Shown here piece by piece: positions 1 through 11,049 of a stretch of 41,527 bases of DNA. The notes under the pieces are model-generated. The model was not told the DNA's origin. It was given only the letters and a program-made list of their open reading frames with translations, and did no database searches. Position 1 is the first letter of the stretch, and the number at the start of each line of letters is the position of its first letter. Origin of the DNA: Spongospora subterranea f. sp. subterranea. Lineage: Eukaryota > Endomyxa: Phytomyxea > Phytomyxea > Plasmodiophorida. The stretch covers positions 1 through 41,527 of the forward strand of contig JAUGWO010000304.1 in NCBI GenBank assembly GCA_049724395.1, in the 5' to 3' direction. The position numbers and the translations under genes were made by a program.

Positions 1-1428
1 ACGTTCGAGAAAATTTCATGCCAGTAAGAGATTGCCGATAATCGTGATCACCAATATCTGCTTATGGCGTACTAGAATGGATTGTCGTTGCAAAATCGCA
101 AAATGGTTTATTTTCGTAATTTCAAGTACTTGGCGGGATTGAGAGTGCTCTGTCGTCACCTAAACTGGGACATGAATGAGGTCAAAGACTATAATAGTCT
201 CTGTGTGTTTCTGGTCGGATCTCTGGTTCCCCGCTCTCTCTGGGATTTGATGATCACAAACGGTATTGTCTGTTTAGGGAAAGGAGACGAATCTTGAACA
301 CGACAGTGTCCCCATGACGGAACAGATCATGAAACTACTGGTTCGCGAAAAGTCGGGGCGGAATAACGTTGAGGTCGGACAAAGCAACATCGATGTTCCT
401 GATCCAAAGCTCATTGGAAAGGCGACCAGCACCCCGGAAAGACTGATCCGAATTTCGAATTTTGTTTTGAAACTGGTCTCTTGCAGAAAATCGGGATGCA
501 GTATTAGTCGTAAGGTGATTGATTGTTTCAAGTTCATCTGTATTCCCGTCCTTCAATGTCTTGTGCAATGTTGTGGCAAAGACATTGATCTTTTCCAGAC
601 ACGTTGGGGAACGCTTTTCAAACACACTAATTTCAAAACGAAATGCTGCCCAGGTCTCAGATCAAATCATCACACCTGCGGTTACCAGATGACGAAAATC
701 GTCAGAAACCCTGACAACAGGTTTTCATTCGCCTTTTTTAGAAAACTGATTAACATTTGTGTTTTCAGAGACAACGACTCCGGTTTATTGGATCTCAAAG
801 CTCTTGCAGTTGCTGTTTCAACGTCAAAAACTGCAGAAGAGAAACTCAATATGTGCTGTCAATTCAAAGAGAAATACCTATCAATTGGCGCCATTGCTCG
901 AAAGTCTCTCAGAACATATTATAACCAGACTCCGAACCCCATCTGGGGGTGCTTTGTTCATCACTGTGGCCAAAATATACATGAATGGATTCGAAAATGG
1001 GGCCCTGAATTCGCACATGGGGATTTCGGCAGGCGGAAATGTCATGGTTTGGGGACCCATAGGTGCGGATCGATCGACCCGCCATTTGATATTCCAGAAA
1101 AAGACATAAACTACGCTGTAAACCAACCCGAGTCCTCCTCCCAGCGATGTCTAAAATTCTCGAACAGTATGATCAGTTCATGACTGTGAAGACATCATCA
1201 CAGAGATCGCCTCATCCAGATTTAACCAATTTGATCAGAGATTCCATTCGTCCTATCAATAATTGTTTAGTTCGTCATTGCGCTGGAAGTGTTGAGGACT
1301 TTGTTCGGAGATGGGGAGAATTCCTACCCTTCACCACGTTCAGTCGAAAATGTTGTCCTGGATCAGGCACAAAGGAATCTGATATCTGTCAATATCACTC
1401 TCTCATCCCAAGGTTAGTTATGGCATGA
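1..1428 (+). pseudogene. RWG family copy A, 3' part (cysteine-rich, predicted secreted family)
   Basis: Function unknown. By alignment with copies B and C, the exons are: end of E5 (1-23, donor GTAAGA), E6 (76-213), E7 (278-720) and E8 (769 to about 1,428); introns are 52, 64 and 48 nt. E7 and E8 carry three related modules of about 75 residues, each with a CGKD/CGQN/CAGS core, then F/W..R/KWG, then CPG or CHG and a last Cys. E7 reads in frame from its acceptor, ends at phase 2 and fits E8. E8 is open through module 2; a 2-nt length difference from B and C near 1,100 then shifts the frame, and module 3 is open in another frame from 1,147. The tail is also off by one base. The 5' exons lie outside the window. 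It is probably a pseudogene; a sequencing error cannot be excluded. Confidence 0.6.
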
Positions 1429-1439
1429 CCCTCCAATGA

Positions 1440-1780
1440 CTCAACAGTTGACCTCTGAGCAGAATTGTTCTCAATTAATATCAAGCATTTTGCAAGAATT
1501 TCATTTTGCGACGACTTTTTTGATTCGGTTAAGGCTATAATCGACCAAGAATATGTCATCTCTAAAACGGCGATATAATAAAGGCCTAATTTCAGTGGTT
1601 GTTTGATCATTGAAGATTTCAGTGTTAATTTCTACTGCGAAAACTCCAGACGAAAACTGCCAGAAGCATTTCCGCCCATTGCTGCATTTTTTATTTGGTG
1701 GTACACCATTTTTTTTTTAGTCAAAGAAATGAATTGTTAGTACCCAGTGCAAGAGATCGAGGATGACGTTGATATTTTCT
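1440..1780. other. Intergenic, nothing recognised
   Basis: Homology to the RWG duplications stops at about 1,450. The rest is AT-rich sequence with short poly-T runs and no ORF I can assign. Confidence 0.5.
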
Positions 1781-2212
1781 TGAAAATGGTCAAAGCTTGG
1801 TTCCTGTCTGTCCCGGTTGGTGGCAGGCATGTCCGGGTGAGTGTTAGGCATGAGTTCGAAACCCCGTGAGTGATGGAATTTTGGGAGACCCCCAAGGTTG
1901 CATCCAATACGGAAAAGTAGAGTGAATGTTGAGCACGAAGGTCTGACCACGTGGCCTCTAATGAATGTGGGAGAGCGAGCTGCTTGCTGTAAAACTCGGA
2001 AACTCTGGATAGGCAATGTAATCAGGTGGGGGCAGGTCCCATTCGGTGTGGGTGTTAGGACAGATTATGTTGCTGAATCCAGCTGGTCTAATAGGTTCCT
2101 TCATTGGATACCCAAGCTACTTGTAGCGGCCAGGCGGAAGTAGGGAAAACCTGGTAGTACACAGGCTTACTCAACCCATAAGAACCCGCGATCCTTTTGT
2201 ATACCATACCAT
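1780..2212 (+). mobile_element. SINE-like sequence ending in a short tandem tail (tentative)
   Basis: A Pol III B-box-like string GAGTTCGAAACCCC lies near 1,852 and a loose A-box-like TGGTGGCAGG about 30 bp upstream. The stretch ends in three copies of TACCA (2,203-2,218) after a block (2,125-2,212) that recurs inverted at 36,067-36,153. A tRNA-like head, an unrelated body, a shared 3' block and a short-repeat tail are typical of SINEs. I could not fold a convincing tRNA and see no target duplication. Confidence 0.3.
2125..2212 (+). repeat. Shared repeat tail R1, copy 1
   Basis: About 88 bp matching the reverse complement of 36,067-36,153 with a few changes (for example AACCTGGTAGTACACAGG against AACCTGGTAATACACAGG). 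Flanks differ at the two sites, so this is an element end rather than part of the segmental duplication. Confidence 0.75.
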
Positions 2213-2229
2213 ACCATTGAAAATGGTCT

Positions 2230-3000
2230 TTCAAAAAGTGTTTCAGTAAACTCAATCCTTCTCTGATATTTATCGATGTGCAGAGTGTGGTGACATTTAC
2301 TGTGGCTGATTGAACACAGCCTTTATCGAATTTGGTCCCTTCTAATTCTTTGATCATAGCTGGAGTCTATCAGTGATTATCCAGTCTGACATCGCAATTA
2401 GCGGAAATATCTGTTTGTGACTCCATTTAGCTACAGTTTGTTGTGTACCAACTATTTCTTAGACCGAATTCCAATTGGGGATTTATGAACTTTCGGCATC
2501 AAGTAGAATTGCGGTTTCCTGTTTTTTGGTCCCGGGAAAGCGAATTACCGCATCTGGCCATCCTCAACATGATATTTATCACAAATTCCAGACAGGTCGG
2601 ATATTATATCTTCTATAGGAACTTAGTTAACCTGGCTGTAGATATGTCCTTCGATTAAGTACCGCACCAGCAGGTACATAGCTTCAACATTGTTATTTGT
2701 TGATTTACGGCCTCTAGAAAATCAATCTCTAAATCGCCTGTTTGGCGATTTATTTGGGCCTCGTGGGTTTCGCGACGAATAGTGATGTTTTCATGTCTGA
2801 GAAACCGTTCAATTCTTTGCCGGAGGGCAGGTAACCGACCGGGCAGCAAGTCAGGACAAAGCCGAACGGTTGATGCCAACTGGACGATCAGGCGCCCGCT
2901 CTGATTCAAATACTCCGGTAGATTTTCGTGAAAATTCAGGGTGTTGAGTTCGGCCAGACGACGGGCAGTGGATGAACCTACTGTTCTGGATCGAACCATC
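2230..3000 (-). mobile_element. Reverse-transcriptase fossil, Penelope-like or related retroelement
   Basis: Reading leftwards on the minus strand, conceptual translation gives, in order, an N-terminal piece (LPALRQRIERFLRHENITI, about 2,850), an FYLMPKVHKSP motif (about 2,480) and a block like the first catalytic region of reverse transcriptases (about 2,300). FYL(L/I/M)PK(I/V)HK followed by such a block is usual in Penelope-like elements and some related retroelements. The element is broken and spread over several frames, hence old. Family assignment is from motifs only. Confidence 0.5.
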
Positions 3001-3298
3001 CAATTTTATCGAAGAGTTTCTTCTAGCTCCTGATTTGACAAGGAGCAACACCTTATTTGGATGCCGATGGTCGAATCAAACCAGGGTAACCATAAGCCTT
3101 CTTCACAATGACCTTAACAAGCATTTTCCTCGAGCACATCACCGTCGGAAAGGTCTTGATGAGATGAATCGATTAGCTTTCACAGGTATTTATGTGTACA
3201 CTGTAGTGACAGTGACAGGTCCCGCATTAAAGGTAATTATCAGGGGCGTGGGTCCCCACTGGGTCCCCAGTCCCAGGACCAAATAACTAACTACAAAT
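3000..3298. other. Intergenic, nothing recognised
   Basis: No recognisable coding sequence. A GGGTCCCCACTGGGTCCCC direct doublet sits at about 3,250. Confidence 0.4.
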
Positions 3299-3660
3299 TA
3301 TCATTCCGCAACGAGAGGTTTCTTCGCAAGTTTTTTTTCCGTGATTTTTTTAAGTTTTTTTGGCGAGATCTTCTTCCGTTCGATGCAACCAGAAGCCAGG
3401 GAACAAAAACTGACGCCATCCCTCGCTCAAATATACCCTTTCACTCACTCTAAAACGCTGTGCTTTGGGGTGTACGTCTGACCAAGGATTACGGTAGAGG
3501 AATTCTATCTACCTAAGGTTGCGTTGGTGAACCGCGACTATACGCACTGGACTGCGTTGGCAACAAAAAAGTTGTCGAATTGTTTCCATTCGATGAGAAC
3601 TGTCGACCTGCAGCCTTAAAACAGGAACTGGGCAGTTTTCTGGGAGAACAGATGGGAGTG
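3299..3660. repeat. Dispersed repeat, copy without the MITE
   Basis: Aligns with 9,362-10,330 once the 570-bp MITE there is removed: shared GAGGTTTCTTCGCAA, TTCCGTTCGATGCAACCAGA, CTCTAAAACGCTGTGCTTTG and TTGTCGAATTGTTTCCATTC blocks. No ORF is shared. This copy serves as a near-empty site for the MITE. Confidence 0.75.
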
Positions 3661-4359
3661 TTGATACGTCTACAGTCGGTTTCGTGTCCAGTTCCTATGT
3701 TAGGGTTGTGGGAGTTCCTGTTTTAAGGTTGCCCAGGTCCTGCTGTAGGGGTTTTTGATGCATTAATCTCCATTGAATGAGGAACTTGGTTCCGTTGGTT
3801 GTGCTTTGTCCAAAAAATAATAACCTTTGACCTTGTTTTTCGACGTGTAGCTCCTTGGTGATCATGTCGATTGCGCCAGCCAATTTGATATTGGCCGATT
3901 CCTTACGCTCTCGTAGTGCGGTCATCTGATAACTGAACTAGGTCCATTTAGAATTGGTTGGTAGTTCGACATGTTTAGCCTGTCGGATGTCGTGTGTCTT
4001 CCGCATCCTGAGTTTATGAAGATAGTGTTAGGAACTACTGCTCTTCTGGAGTCTCCCAAGCGCGTCAACATGGTCGAACGGTTGATTATTTTGGGTTTTT
4101 ACTCAAATAGTGAAATATGAGATGAACTAATGCAGTCCTGAAATTCACCGGTTCACCCTAGCACACGTCTTCTAGTGAATTCCTACATTGGACAGCAGCA
4201 TTGGAATTGGCAGATTGTTGACTTTCATGTTTTAACTCACTAGAAAACGTGTGTTCGCGTGAACACATGAAATATAAAACTGGATCGGTCCATCATTCTA
4301 TTTTCACATTATGTACCAATCGTTGAATCGCTCTGATTATGGGGCTGCATTCGTTTTCC
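3661..4359. other. Unassigned stretch next to the Gypsy fossil
   Basis: A minus-strand open stretch (3,695-3,925, 76 codons) is charged and has no motif I know. The position suggests more of the degraded retroelement, but I see no diagnostic motif. Confidence 0.3.
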
Positions 4360-4800
4360 TTGAATGTGGGGGTGTAGGGAAGGTCAAGTCTCGTGCGCCG
4401 CTCAACAGTTGGACATCAGAATTTCGCAAAGCTCGTTTGCCACCAACAATCTGATTTGTTGGATAGCTGACATGTCGTCTAATTTACGAGTTCGTTTGTT
4501 CATCATCGCACACTCAGGATCCGTTGGCCATCGTGGCCAACTTCACCAGCGCATGCCCGCCGTTTTTTCTGGAAAAACATTGGTCGAAGGGTTCACGAAT
4601 TTGTTCGGCAATGTCTCCAATTGTCTTCCTTGTAAATCCGGGACGCGAGTCCCTCGCCCGTTCGGCGCTACTGCCGAGACTCATTACCCCAATCATTTTG
4701 TTCGAAATTGAATTCCTTTACGTAGGATTATCAAGCGATACGACTAAGCAGTTATGTTTAGTCATCAGATATGGGTTTTGCAGGTATTGCTGACTTGTTT
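4360..4800 (+). mobile_element. Ty3/Gypsy-type LTR retroelement fossil, integrase region
   Basis: Plus-strand translation shows a histidine/cysteine zinc-binding region (IIAHSGSVGHRG, then C..C, then PRPFG) followed by the first strand of an integrase core (FLYVGLSS..LVIRYGFCRYC). These are parts of a Ty3/Gypsy integrase in the expected order. The piece is broken, no flanking LTRs are visible, and it is old. It may extend to about 5,420. Confidence 0.55.
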
Positions 4801-5560
4801 CCTTCATATTCTCTGATACAACATAAGCTATCGTTGATTAGTGTGCGGGAAAGGACGTACCGGTGCTATGGATATCAGACAAAGGGATACATTTTGTAAA
4901 TCAGATTAACCTCCTGCCCCTGTCAAGCAAAATCTTAATGTTTGCTATTAGAACCACAGTGTTGGTTCTGAGATGACAATGGATCTGATGCCAGAATTTT
5001 CCAACACTAAGCAATCGATATGGCACACTTTGCCAACCGTTCTCAAATCGTTATTTTTCGTGTGATTATTCTGTTCCGGGATTTGAAATTTGCAATGCTT
5101 TCACAAAATGCTATTCCATAAGCGATATTTATTTGTATGGAAACGCTGTAAACAATTCACAGCTACGACTGATGTAAATGGATCTACCCGACGCCTCATC
5201 CATTAACTGCTGTCGAAAACATGGATGTCTCGTTGTCTATATAACTTCCAACCAATCTGCACTACAAAACCATCCGTGATGATGACCAGCTGGACGTTCC
5301 GGACGCAGGAGATTTACAAGAGGGTCACCCATTCTCTGCGATCGACAGAAAATAAAGGCGTCGATATACACGAGAGTGACGCCTACGACATTGATCAGGG
5401 AATCGTGAGGGACAACCTATAAAGAGGGAAAACCTATAAGGATTCGACAGAATATACCCTTGAAATGATTGGTACTGTGGATATAGCGCCAGCTCAACAT
5501 ACGAGAGGGAACGCCGAAACCGATTAAATCAGGTAGGGAACTGTGGTCGGCAATTGAGAC
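4801..5560. other. Unassigned stretch between Gypsy fossil and satellite
   Basis: Possibly further degraded retroelement sequence. I recognise no gene or repeat here. Confidence 0.3.
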
Positions 5561-6937
5561 TATAGTGACCGATATTAGGGAAAGGTGTCGTCCAGTTCCC
5601 ATTTACCAGAACTGCCCATCCATTTCCTAATAGGGAATAGTGCAGAACACTATAGTGACCGATATTAGGGGAAGGTGTCGTCCAGTTCCCATTTACCAGA
5701 ACTGCCCATCCATTTCCTAATAGGGAATAGTGCAGACTATAGTGACCGATATTAGGGGAAGGTGTCGTCCAGTTCCCATTTACCAGAACTGCCCAGCCAT
5801 TTCCTAATAGGGAATAGTGCAGAACTCAATAGTGACCGATATTAGGGGAAGGTGTCGTCCAGTTCCCATTTACCAGAACTGCCCAGCCATTTCCTAATAG
5901 GGAATAGTGCAGAACTCAATAGTGACCGATATTAGGGGAAGGTGTCGTCCAGTTCCCATTTACCAGAACTGCCCAGCCATTTCCTAATAGGGAATAGTGC
6001 AGAACACTATAGTGACCGATATTAGGGGAAGGTGTCGTCCAGTTCCCACCTTTTACCAGAACTGCCCAGCCATTTCCTAATAGGGAATAGTGCAGAACTC
6101 AACAGTGACCGATATTAGGGGAAGGTGTCGTCCAGTTCCCATTTACCAGAACTGCCCAGCCATTTCCTAATAGGGAATAGTGCAGAACTCAATAGTGACC
6201 GATATTAGGGGAAGGTGTCGTCCAGTTCCCATTTACCAGAACTGCCCAGCCATTTCCTAATAGGGAATAGTGCAGAACACTATAGTGACCGATATTAGGG
6301 GAAGGTGTCGTCCAGTTCCCATTTACCAGAACTGCCCAGCCATTTCCTAATAGGGAATAGTGCAGAACACTATAGTGACCGATATTAGGGGAAGGTGTCG
6401 TCCAGTTCCCATTTACCAGAACTGCCCAGCCATTTCCTAATAGGGAATAGTGCAGAACTCAATAGTGACCGATATTAGGGGAAGGTGTCGTCCAGTTCCC
6501 ATTTACCACAACTGCCCAGCCATTTCTAATAGGGAATAGTGCAGAACACTATAGTGACCGATATTAGGGGAAGGTGTCGTCCAGTTCCCATTTACCACAA
6601 CTGCCCAGCCATTTCTAATAGGGAATAGTGCAGAACACTATAGTGACCGATATTAGGGGAAGGTGTCGTCCAGTTCCCATTTACCAGAACTGCCCAGCCA
6701 TTTCCTAATAGGGAATAGTGCAGAACTCAATAGTGACCGATATTAGGGGAAGGTGTCGTCCAGTTCCCATTTACCACAACTGCCCATCCATTTCTAATAG
6801 GGAATGGTGCAGAACACGATAGTGACCGATATTAGGGGAAGGTGTCGTCCAGTTCCCATTTACCACAACTGCCCATCCATTTCTAATAGGGAATGGTGCA
6901 GAACACGATAGTGACCGATAGTAGGGGAAGGTGTCGT
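5561..6937. repeat. Satellite 1: tandem array, 90-bp unit, about 15.3 copies
   Basis: Unit starts (TATAGTGACC or variant) fall at 5561, 5651, 5738, 5828, 5918, 6008, 6101, 6191, 6281, 6371, 6461, 6550, 6639, 6729, 6818 and 6907, giving spacings of 90, 87, 90, 90, 90, 93, 90, 90, 90, 90, 89, 89, 90, 89 and 89. Units are nearly identical. The main variants are ACTATAG, CTCAATAG or CACGATAG at the joint, CCCAGCC or CCCATCC, and TTCCTAA or TTCTAA. Each unit has an imperfect palindrome TTCCTAATAGGGAA. The last unit breaks off after GGTGTCGTCC. Confidence 0.97.
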
Positions 6938-7099
6938 CCTATGGTCGTTATGGGTAATGGCATACGGGCAGTTGACATCGGAACTGCAGAAGATGCTCAA
7001 AAGCCAATTGCAAATATTCTGACAAATGATTGGGTTAGGAGTGTGGATTCTATTTATCAACGTTTGGCGGCAAGATCGTGAACGTCTTTTTCGATGAGA

Positions 7100-8940
7100 A
7101 TGTTCTGAACTTTCAAAAGCCGGGACGAATTTGCCATCGAAATACTGGCGATTATTTTTGATAATCGTCTGTAATTCGAGAGACAGCTTGACCGGTGTGC
7201 CATTGCCCATGTAATCCAGTGACAAACCGCAGCGAATCATCGCTTTGCGTGCGTACGACACGCCGTTCTCATCGCGTATTCCATTAACTGCTCTAACGCA
7301 TTTTCTGCCAGCTGCAAAAACCAGGTCTTCCCAGGATTCTTGATCGCTCCTGAATTTCTTCCATCTTTCCGACCTATGTTTTTGAAGCCGACTCCACTCT
7401 TTATTTACTCAAACTTATACAGCTCCCATCTTCGCGTTGAGTCGCATGGTTGAATCTTATCTGTGGCGCATGCAACCAGATAGCGTAGACGCGCACCAAG
7501 AGTTTTGATCAACAAATATCTGCCGTTCTCGGCCTCCCTGCATGCGGACACGATGAAATCTGTTCTCACTCATCAATTCCTCCCAAACCTTTTTGGTCAT
7601 AAACCCTTTTTTAGAAGTTCATAAACACACTCCCGGCACGTTATCGGGCACTCCTTGAACAAGGTAGCTGCAGGTTTGATTTTGAAATATCATCAATGGC
7701 GTGTTGATTTCTGCATATGGCCCACCGGTCAATCTCACCACCATGGTCATTCCAATTCCTCCGGATACCATGTCGGCATATTTGACGTCGTTTGTTGCCT
7801 TTAAATCCTAAGGTTTTGCCGTTGCCCATATTGATAACAAAATGAGTCTCGTCCCAATTTTCGACCATTTCTTCATCAATCGCGCCAGCATGAAATTCGC
7901 AACCAACCACGCCCAGGTGATAAGCGATCTCCTCCTCCACATGAGCCTGACGTTCAGGACTTACCATGAGCTTCTCCGTTTGGGCCCTACCCAGGAGGTT
8001 CTTCTTATCCATGAAGGTTTGAATCCAGCGCGGGGTGAAACTTATCCTTGATCAAAACATATTTCCATTTATACTGCGAGCTAAACTCGGCATGATCCGA
8101 TTGTTGAAGTACATCGAGGGCGAGGGTTTTTAAAATATGCGGCGAGAACTTAACTCCAGCTTTTCTTAATCGATCAAATTCCGAACAAAGTTCGTCATGT
8201 AACCACGAAGCCCACGCCGCTGTCTTTCGACCCCGTCCTTCCTTGGTCTTTAAGCTTCCAACCCTTCTTATGCCGCATTGTTGTTGGCTCATGGTTACAT
8301 GTTCTTTTTCTAACGTCAAAATTTCTTTTTTTGATGCCCACCATCGCGAGGCTTTCATTGAATTGGCATTAACGGAGCCTCGGAACTCTGATGGAAAGAA
8401 CCGAACTGTTCTAGCATACAAACCTTTCTGGCCATTTACTTGCTGGTCTTCAACTATCCATCTTGTTACTTGTGCTCGTGCTTGCTTGGTAACTACCTGT
8501 TGCAATTTTCGTTTCCGCTGACTGTTCGGCTCCAAATTCAATCTGTCCTGATCATCATTGGGAATAACCGCAGCACAGCCGTTGTCAGCACCAGCATAAT
8601 GTTCTCCGGCAATCCGACGAGCAGCTTTGGCAATCTTGGCAGGATTATGTATGATTACAACATTATCGTCCGATATGATTTTAGACGATTGCGATCTCGC
8701 AAACGCGGTTACAATAGGAAATGGTGATTGTGTAGATAGAGGAATAGCTTTGCACTTGCGTGGTTGAACATAGGAAAGGAATATTGACTGCCAATCCTGA
8801 ATGATAACACAATCTGGCCATATTTCCAAATAATCCGTTACCAATTTTAATGCCCGCGGGGTATTGACTGACTGGTGAGCCATCAAAGTTGTATGGAAGA
8901 TGAAAAATTTGAAACATCTATGGTCAAATTCAAACTTCAC
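7100..8940 (-). pseudogene. DDE transposase of a pogo/CENP-B-like DNA transposon, decayed
   Basis: The 936-nt N-terminal frame (8,940-8,005) is basic (KIAKAARRIAGEHYAGADNG, then RKRKLQQVV) and ends in a DNA-binding region. A second frame (8,012-7,641) holds the first catalytic block, VENWDETHFVINMGNGKTLG. Further fragments in other frames follow: GVPDNVPGVC (about 7,640), a FVDQN block, ACATDKIQPCDS (about 7,460) and a C-terminal block, YARKAMIRCGLSLDY (about 7,240). The order and motifs match a DDE family I recall from oomycetes. At least three frame changes separate the blocks, so it is not functional. It lies directly after satellite 1. Terminal repeats were not found. Confidence 0.8.
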
Positions 8941-8994
8941 AAATTGTGCGTGAACGCAGTATTTTAGTGCGTACGCATATCCTCAAGTTTATAA

Positions 8995-9189
8995 ATGCGT
9001 GCGCCCGGTTCGAGGAACCCTTGTGTCTCGGACTCTCGTCTCTCGGCAACGCGTCTTAACATTTTTGACTGCTTCATGCCTCCCAATAATCGTCGCCATA
9101 AGCACCTTCAGCAAGCAAGGGAGTCTAAACGACAAACAGTTCCAGATTCCTTATTGAATTTCCTGAAAGCCTGGCTTACGCGCAAATAA
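8995..9189 (+). CDS. Short basic ORF, unrecognised (possible transposon 5' fragment)
   Basis: 64 codons, or 38 from the inner Met at MPPNNRRHKHLQQARESKRQ. It is rich in Arg, Lys and His, like the start of some transposase or accessory ORFs, and runs divergently from the DDE transposase. There is no further support. Confidence 0.2.
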   Translation: MRAPGSRNPCVSDSRLSATRLNIFDCFMPPNNRRHKHLQQARESKRQTVPDSLLNFLKAWLTRK

Positions 9190-9226
9190 ATTTGCGTAGC
9201 TGCGCAAACTTAATTTGCGCGCAAAA
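9179..9226. repeat. Cluster of overlapping GCGCAAA/TTTGCGC palindromes
   Basis: Within 48 bp there are GCGCAAATAAATTTGCG, TTTGCGTAGCTGCGCAAA and TTTGCGCGCAAA, three overlapping inverted repeats that could form alternative hairpins. It could be the terminus of an element or a protein-binding array. Confidence 0.6.
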
Positions 9227-9427
9227 TAAACCAAATTGAAACAAGTGTGGAGTTAAGGTGACTGGGACTGTACAGTGCACCCTACCGGCGGACAGAATCC
9301 TTTCCATCCGCCAGTCTCGTAGGGTACTGGCGGACAGAAAGATATCCCGTAAAGAGAAGGAGATAACTACAAAATATCACGGAGGTTTCTTCGCAATTTT
9401 TTAAAGTTTTTGGCGGGGTCTTCGGTA

Positions 9428-9435
9428 GATTTTCT
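9428..9435. repeat. Target-site duplication GATTTTCT, left
   Basis: Identical to 10,006-10,013 on the other side of the MITE. Confidence 0.88.
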
Positions 9436-10005
9436 CAAGGCTGGCAAAAACCTACTTTTCGGGAAAACTGAAATTAGGTTTTAGGTTTTTCATTTCAAAA
9501 ACTTTTTTTGTTAAGGTTTTTCATTATCATGCCGTATCTCCACTTTTTGCGTCGAGGAGTAGGTTTCTGGTGAAAACACCAGTTTTGCTGGGTTTCGAAC
9601 TTATCTCATCCATTGTATTATTCAATTTGCTGAGGCTGATCATCGTTGGCATCATAATCTTCTTTTTCTGAACTCCATTGGGGACGAACATCGTCCACAA
9701 CTTTTTCTTGAGGATGCATCATCGTTAGGGACAGGAGCTGAAGCACTTGACCCGGTCGCTAGCACAAACACGGGCATCAACGATCCTGATCCATCGATGG
9801 ATAGCGCTCTTCTTGCAAGATATCGATCATCTCGTCGTCCATGATGAGCTTTGGAGTTGGTTCCAAAGCTCGTAATGGATACCTCTACTTGCGCATTGTT
9901 TCAAAAACCTTGAAAAACCATATTTTCCTATCTGAAAGGCAAAAAAGCTTTTTCCAAATAACCTCAAAAACCTTCTGGGTGAGAAACCCCGCTCTGCCAG
10001 CCTTG
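9436..10005. mobile_element. hAT-like non-autonomous element (MITE), 570 bp
   Basis: It begins CAAGGCTGGCAAAAACC and ends GCCAGCCTTG, so the termini are an 11-bp perfect inverted repeat (CAAGGCTGGCA) with looser similarity further in (GGTTTTTC-rich on both sides). It is flanked by identical 8-bp copies of GATTTTCT. C(A/G)(A/G)GGCTGGCAAAAACC-like ends plus an 8-bp target duplication are the signature of hAT transposons. No transposase is present. The related site at 3,360 lacks the insertion. Confidence 0.88.
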
Positions 10006-10013
10006 GATTTTCT
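10006..10013. repeat. Target-site duplication GATTTTCT, right
   Basis: Identical to 9,428-9,435. Confidence 0.88.
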
Positions 10014-10330
10014 ATCTTCCGTTCGATGCAACCAGAAGCCAGGGAACAAAAACCGACGCCATCCCTCGCTCAAATGAACCCTTTCACTCTAAAACGCTGT
10101 GCTTTGGGGGGTACAGTACATCTGACCAAAGATTACGGTAGACGAATTCTATCGACCTAAGGTCACGGTTCGTACGCACTGGACTCCGTTGGCGACAAAA
10201 AAATTGTCGAATTGTTTCCATTCGATGAGAACCTGTCGACCTCCAGCCCTAAAACAGGAACTGGGCAACCCTAAAAAAGGAACTGGGCACAGTTTTCTGG
10301 TAGAACAGATGTGAATGTTGATCGTCTACG

Positions 10331-11049
10331 GCCGGTTCGGCTTTGAATCCGGTTTTGTAATATGGTCCGACCGGGTTCATAATCGTGAAAAACCGCACTT
10401 GCTTGAGCTTTTAAAAAAAGACTTTAAAAGCTTTAAAAACTTAAAGACTTAAGCTTTTAAAACAAAACTTTCAAAAGCCACCACTCCCATTCCTTCTATC
10501 ATTGTAGGTTCAATTTTTTGTTCGTATTTTGTTGAAAACGAGCGAGATCGTTGGCTGAAGTTCAAAAATATCATCAGATTGACGATGGTTCTTGGACCAA
10601 CGTACATGGGTGCTGATCATCGTCGGCGATGAGGACGTTGTAACTGGAAAGCAATTGGAATCCCGACGCATTGTTGTGCTGTTGGATTCGGTATTTAGAT
10701 TGAGCGATATATTCAGTGGACAAATAATCGGGCAAAATTGGTGGTTAGTGGTGGCGCTCCAAGTTCGAATTGTCGCCTCCACTGGCACAAAGTTGATCAT
10801 TTGGTTGTTTTCCTATGGCTTTGGATGCTGTTCATGATATGGTTGCCCCTGACGATGCCCATAATCTTCACCTCGCAAAGCGCGAATACAATCAACCACC
10901 AAACAATAATCTTCCACTCAGCAGCGCTGCCAAAACGGAATGTCGTTTTGGTAAAAAGAAAGAAAACTGATTTGATTTTGATCTGACACACGATAGTCTG
11001 TCGGTATATGGGACATTTGCAATTGTTATCTTGATCTAATTGTAACCAA
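10331..11049. other. Unassigned stretch downstream of the Crypton remnant
   Basis: It contains an AT-rich run of AAGCTTTTAAA-type inverted motifs (10,405-10,475). Open stretches on both strands at 10,500-10,990 carry no motif I know. It may be the 3' part of the Crypton element. Confidence 0.35.

Larger units (their letters stand above)
9362..10330. repeat. Dispersed repeat, copy split by a MITE
   Basis: The outer parts (9,362-9,427 and 10,014-10,330) match 3,299-3,660. The middle is the hAT-like MITE. Near 10,260 the CCTAAAA(C/A)AGGAACTGGGCA segment is repeated in tandem, which the other copy lacks. Confidence 0.75.

Noticed and set aside
335-625. 96-codon minus-strand ORF, conserved as 14,027-14,317
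   Set aside because: It is antisense to RWG exon E7. Conservation follows from the near identity of copies A and B, and copy C does not keep it at full length.
5561-6937. CRISPR-like array
   Set aside because: The repeats are contiguous 90-bp units with no unique spacers, and the context is eukaryotic.
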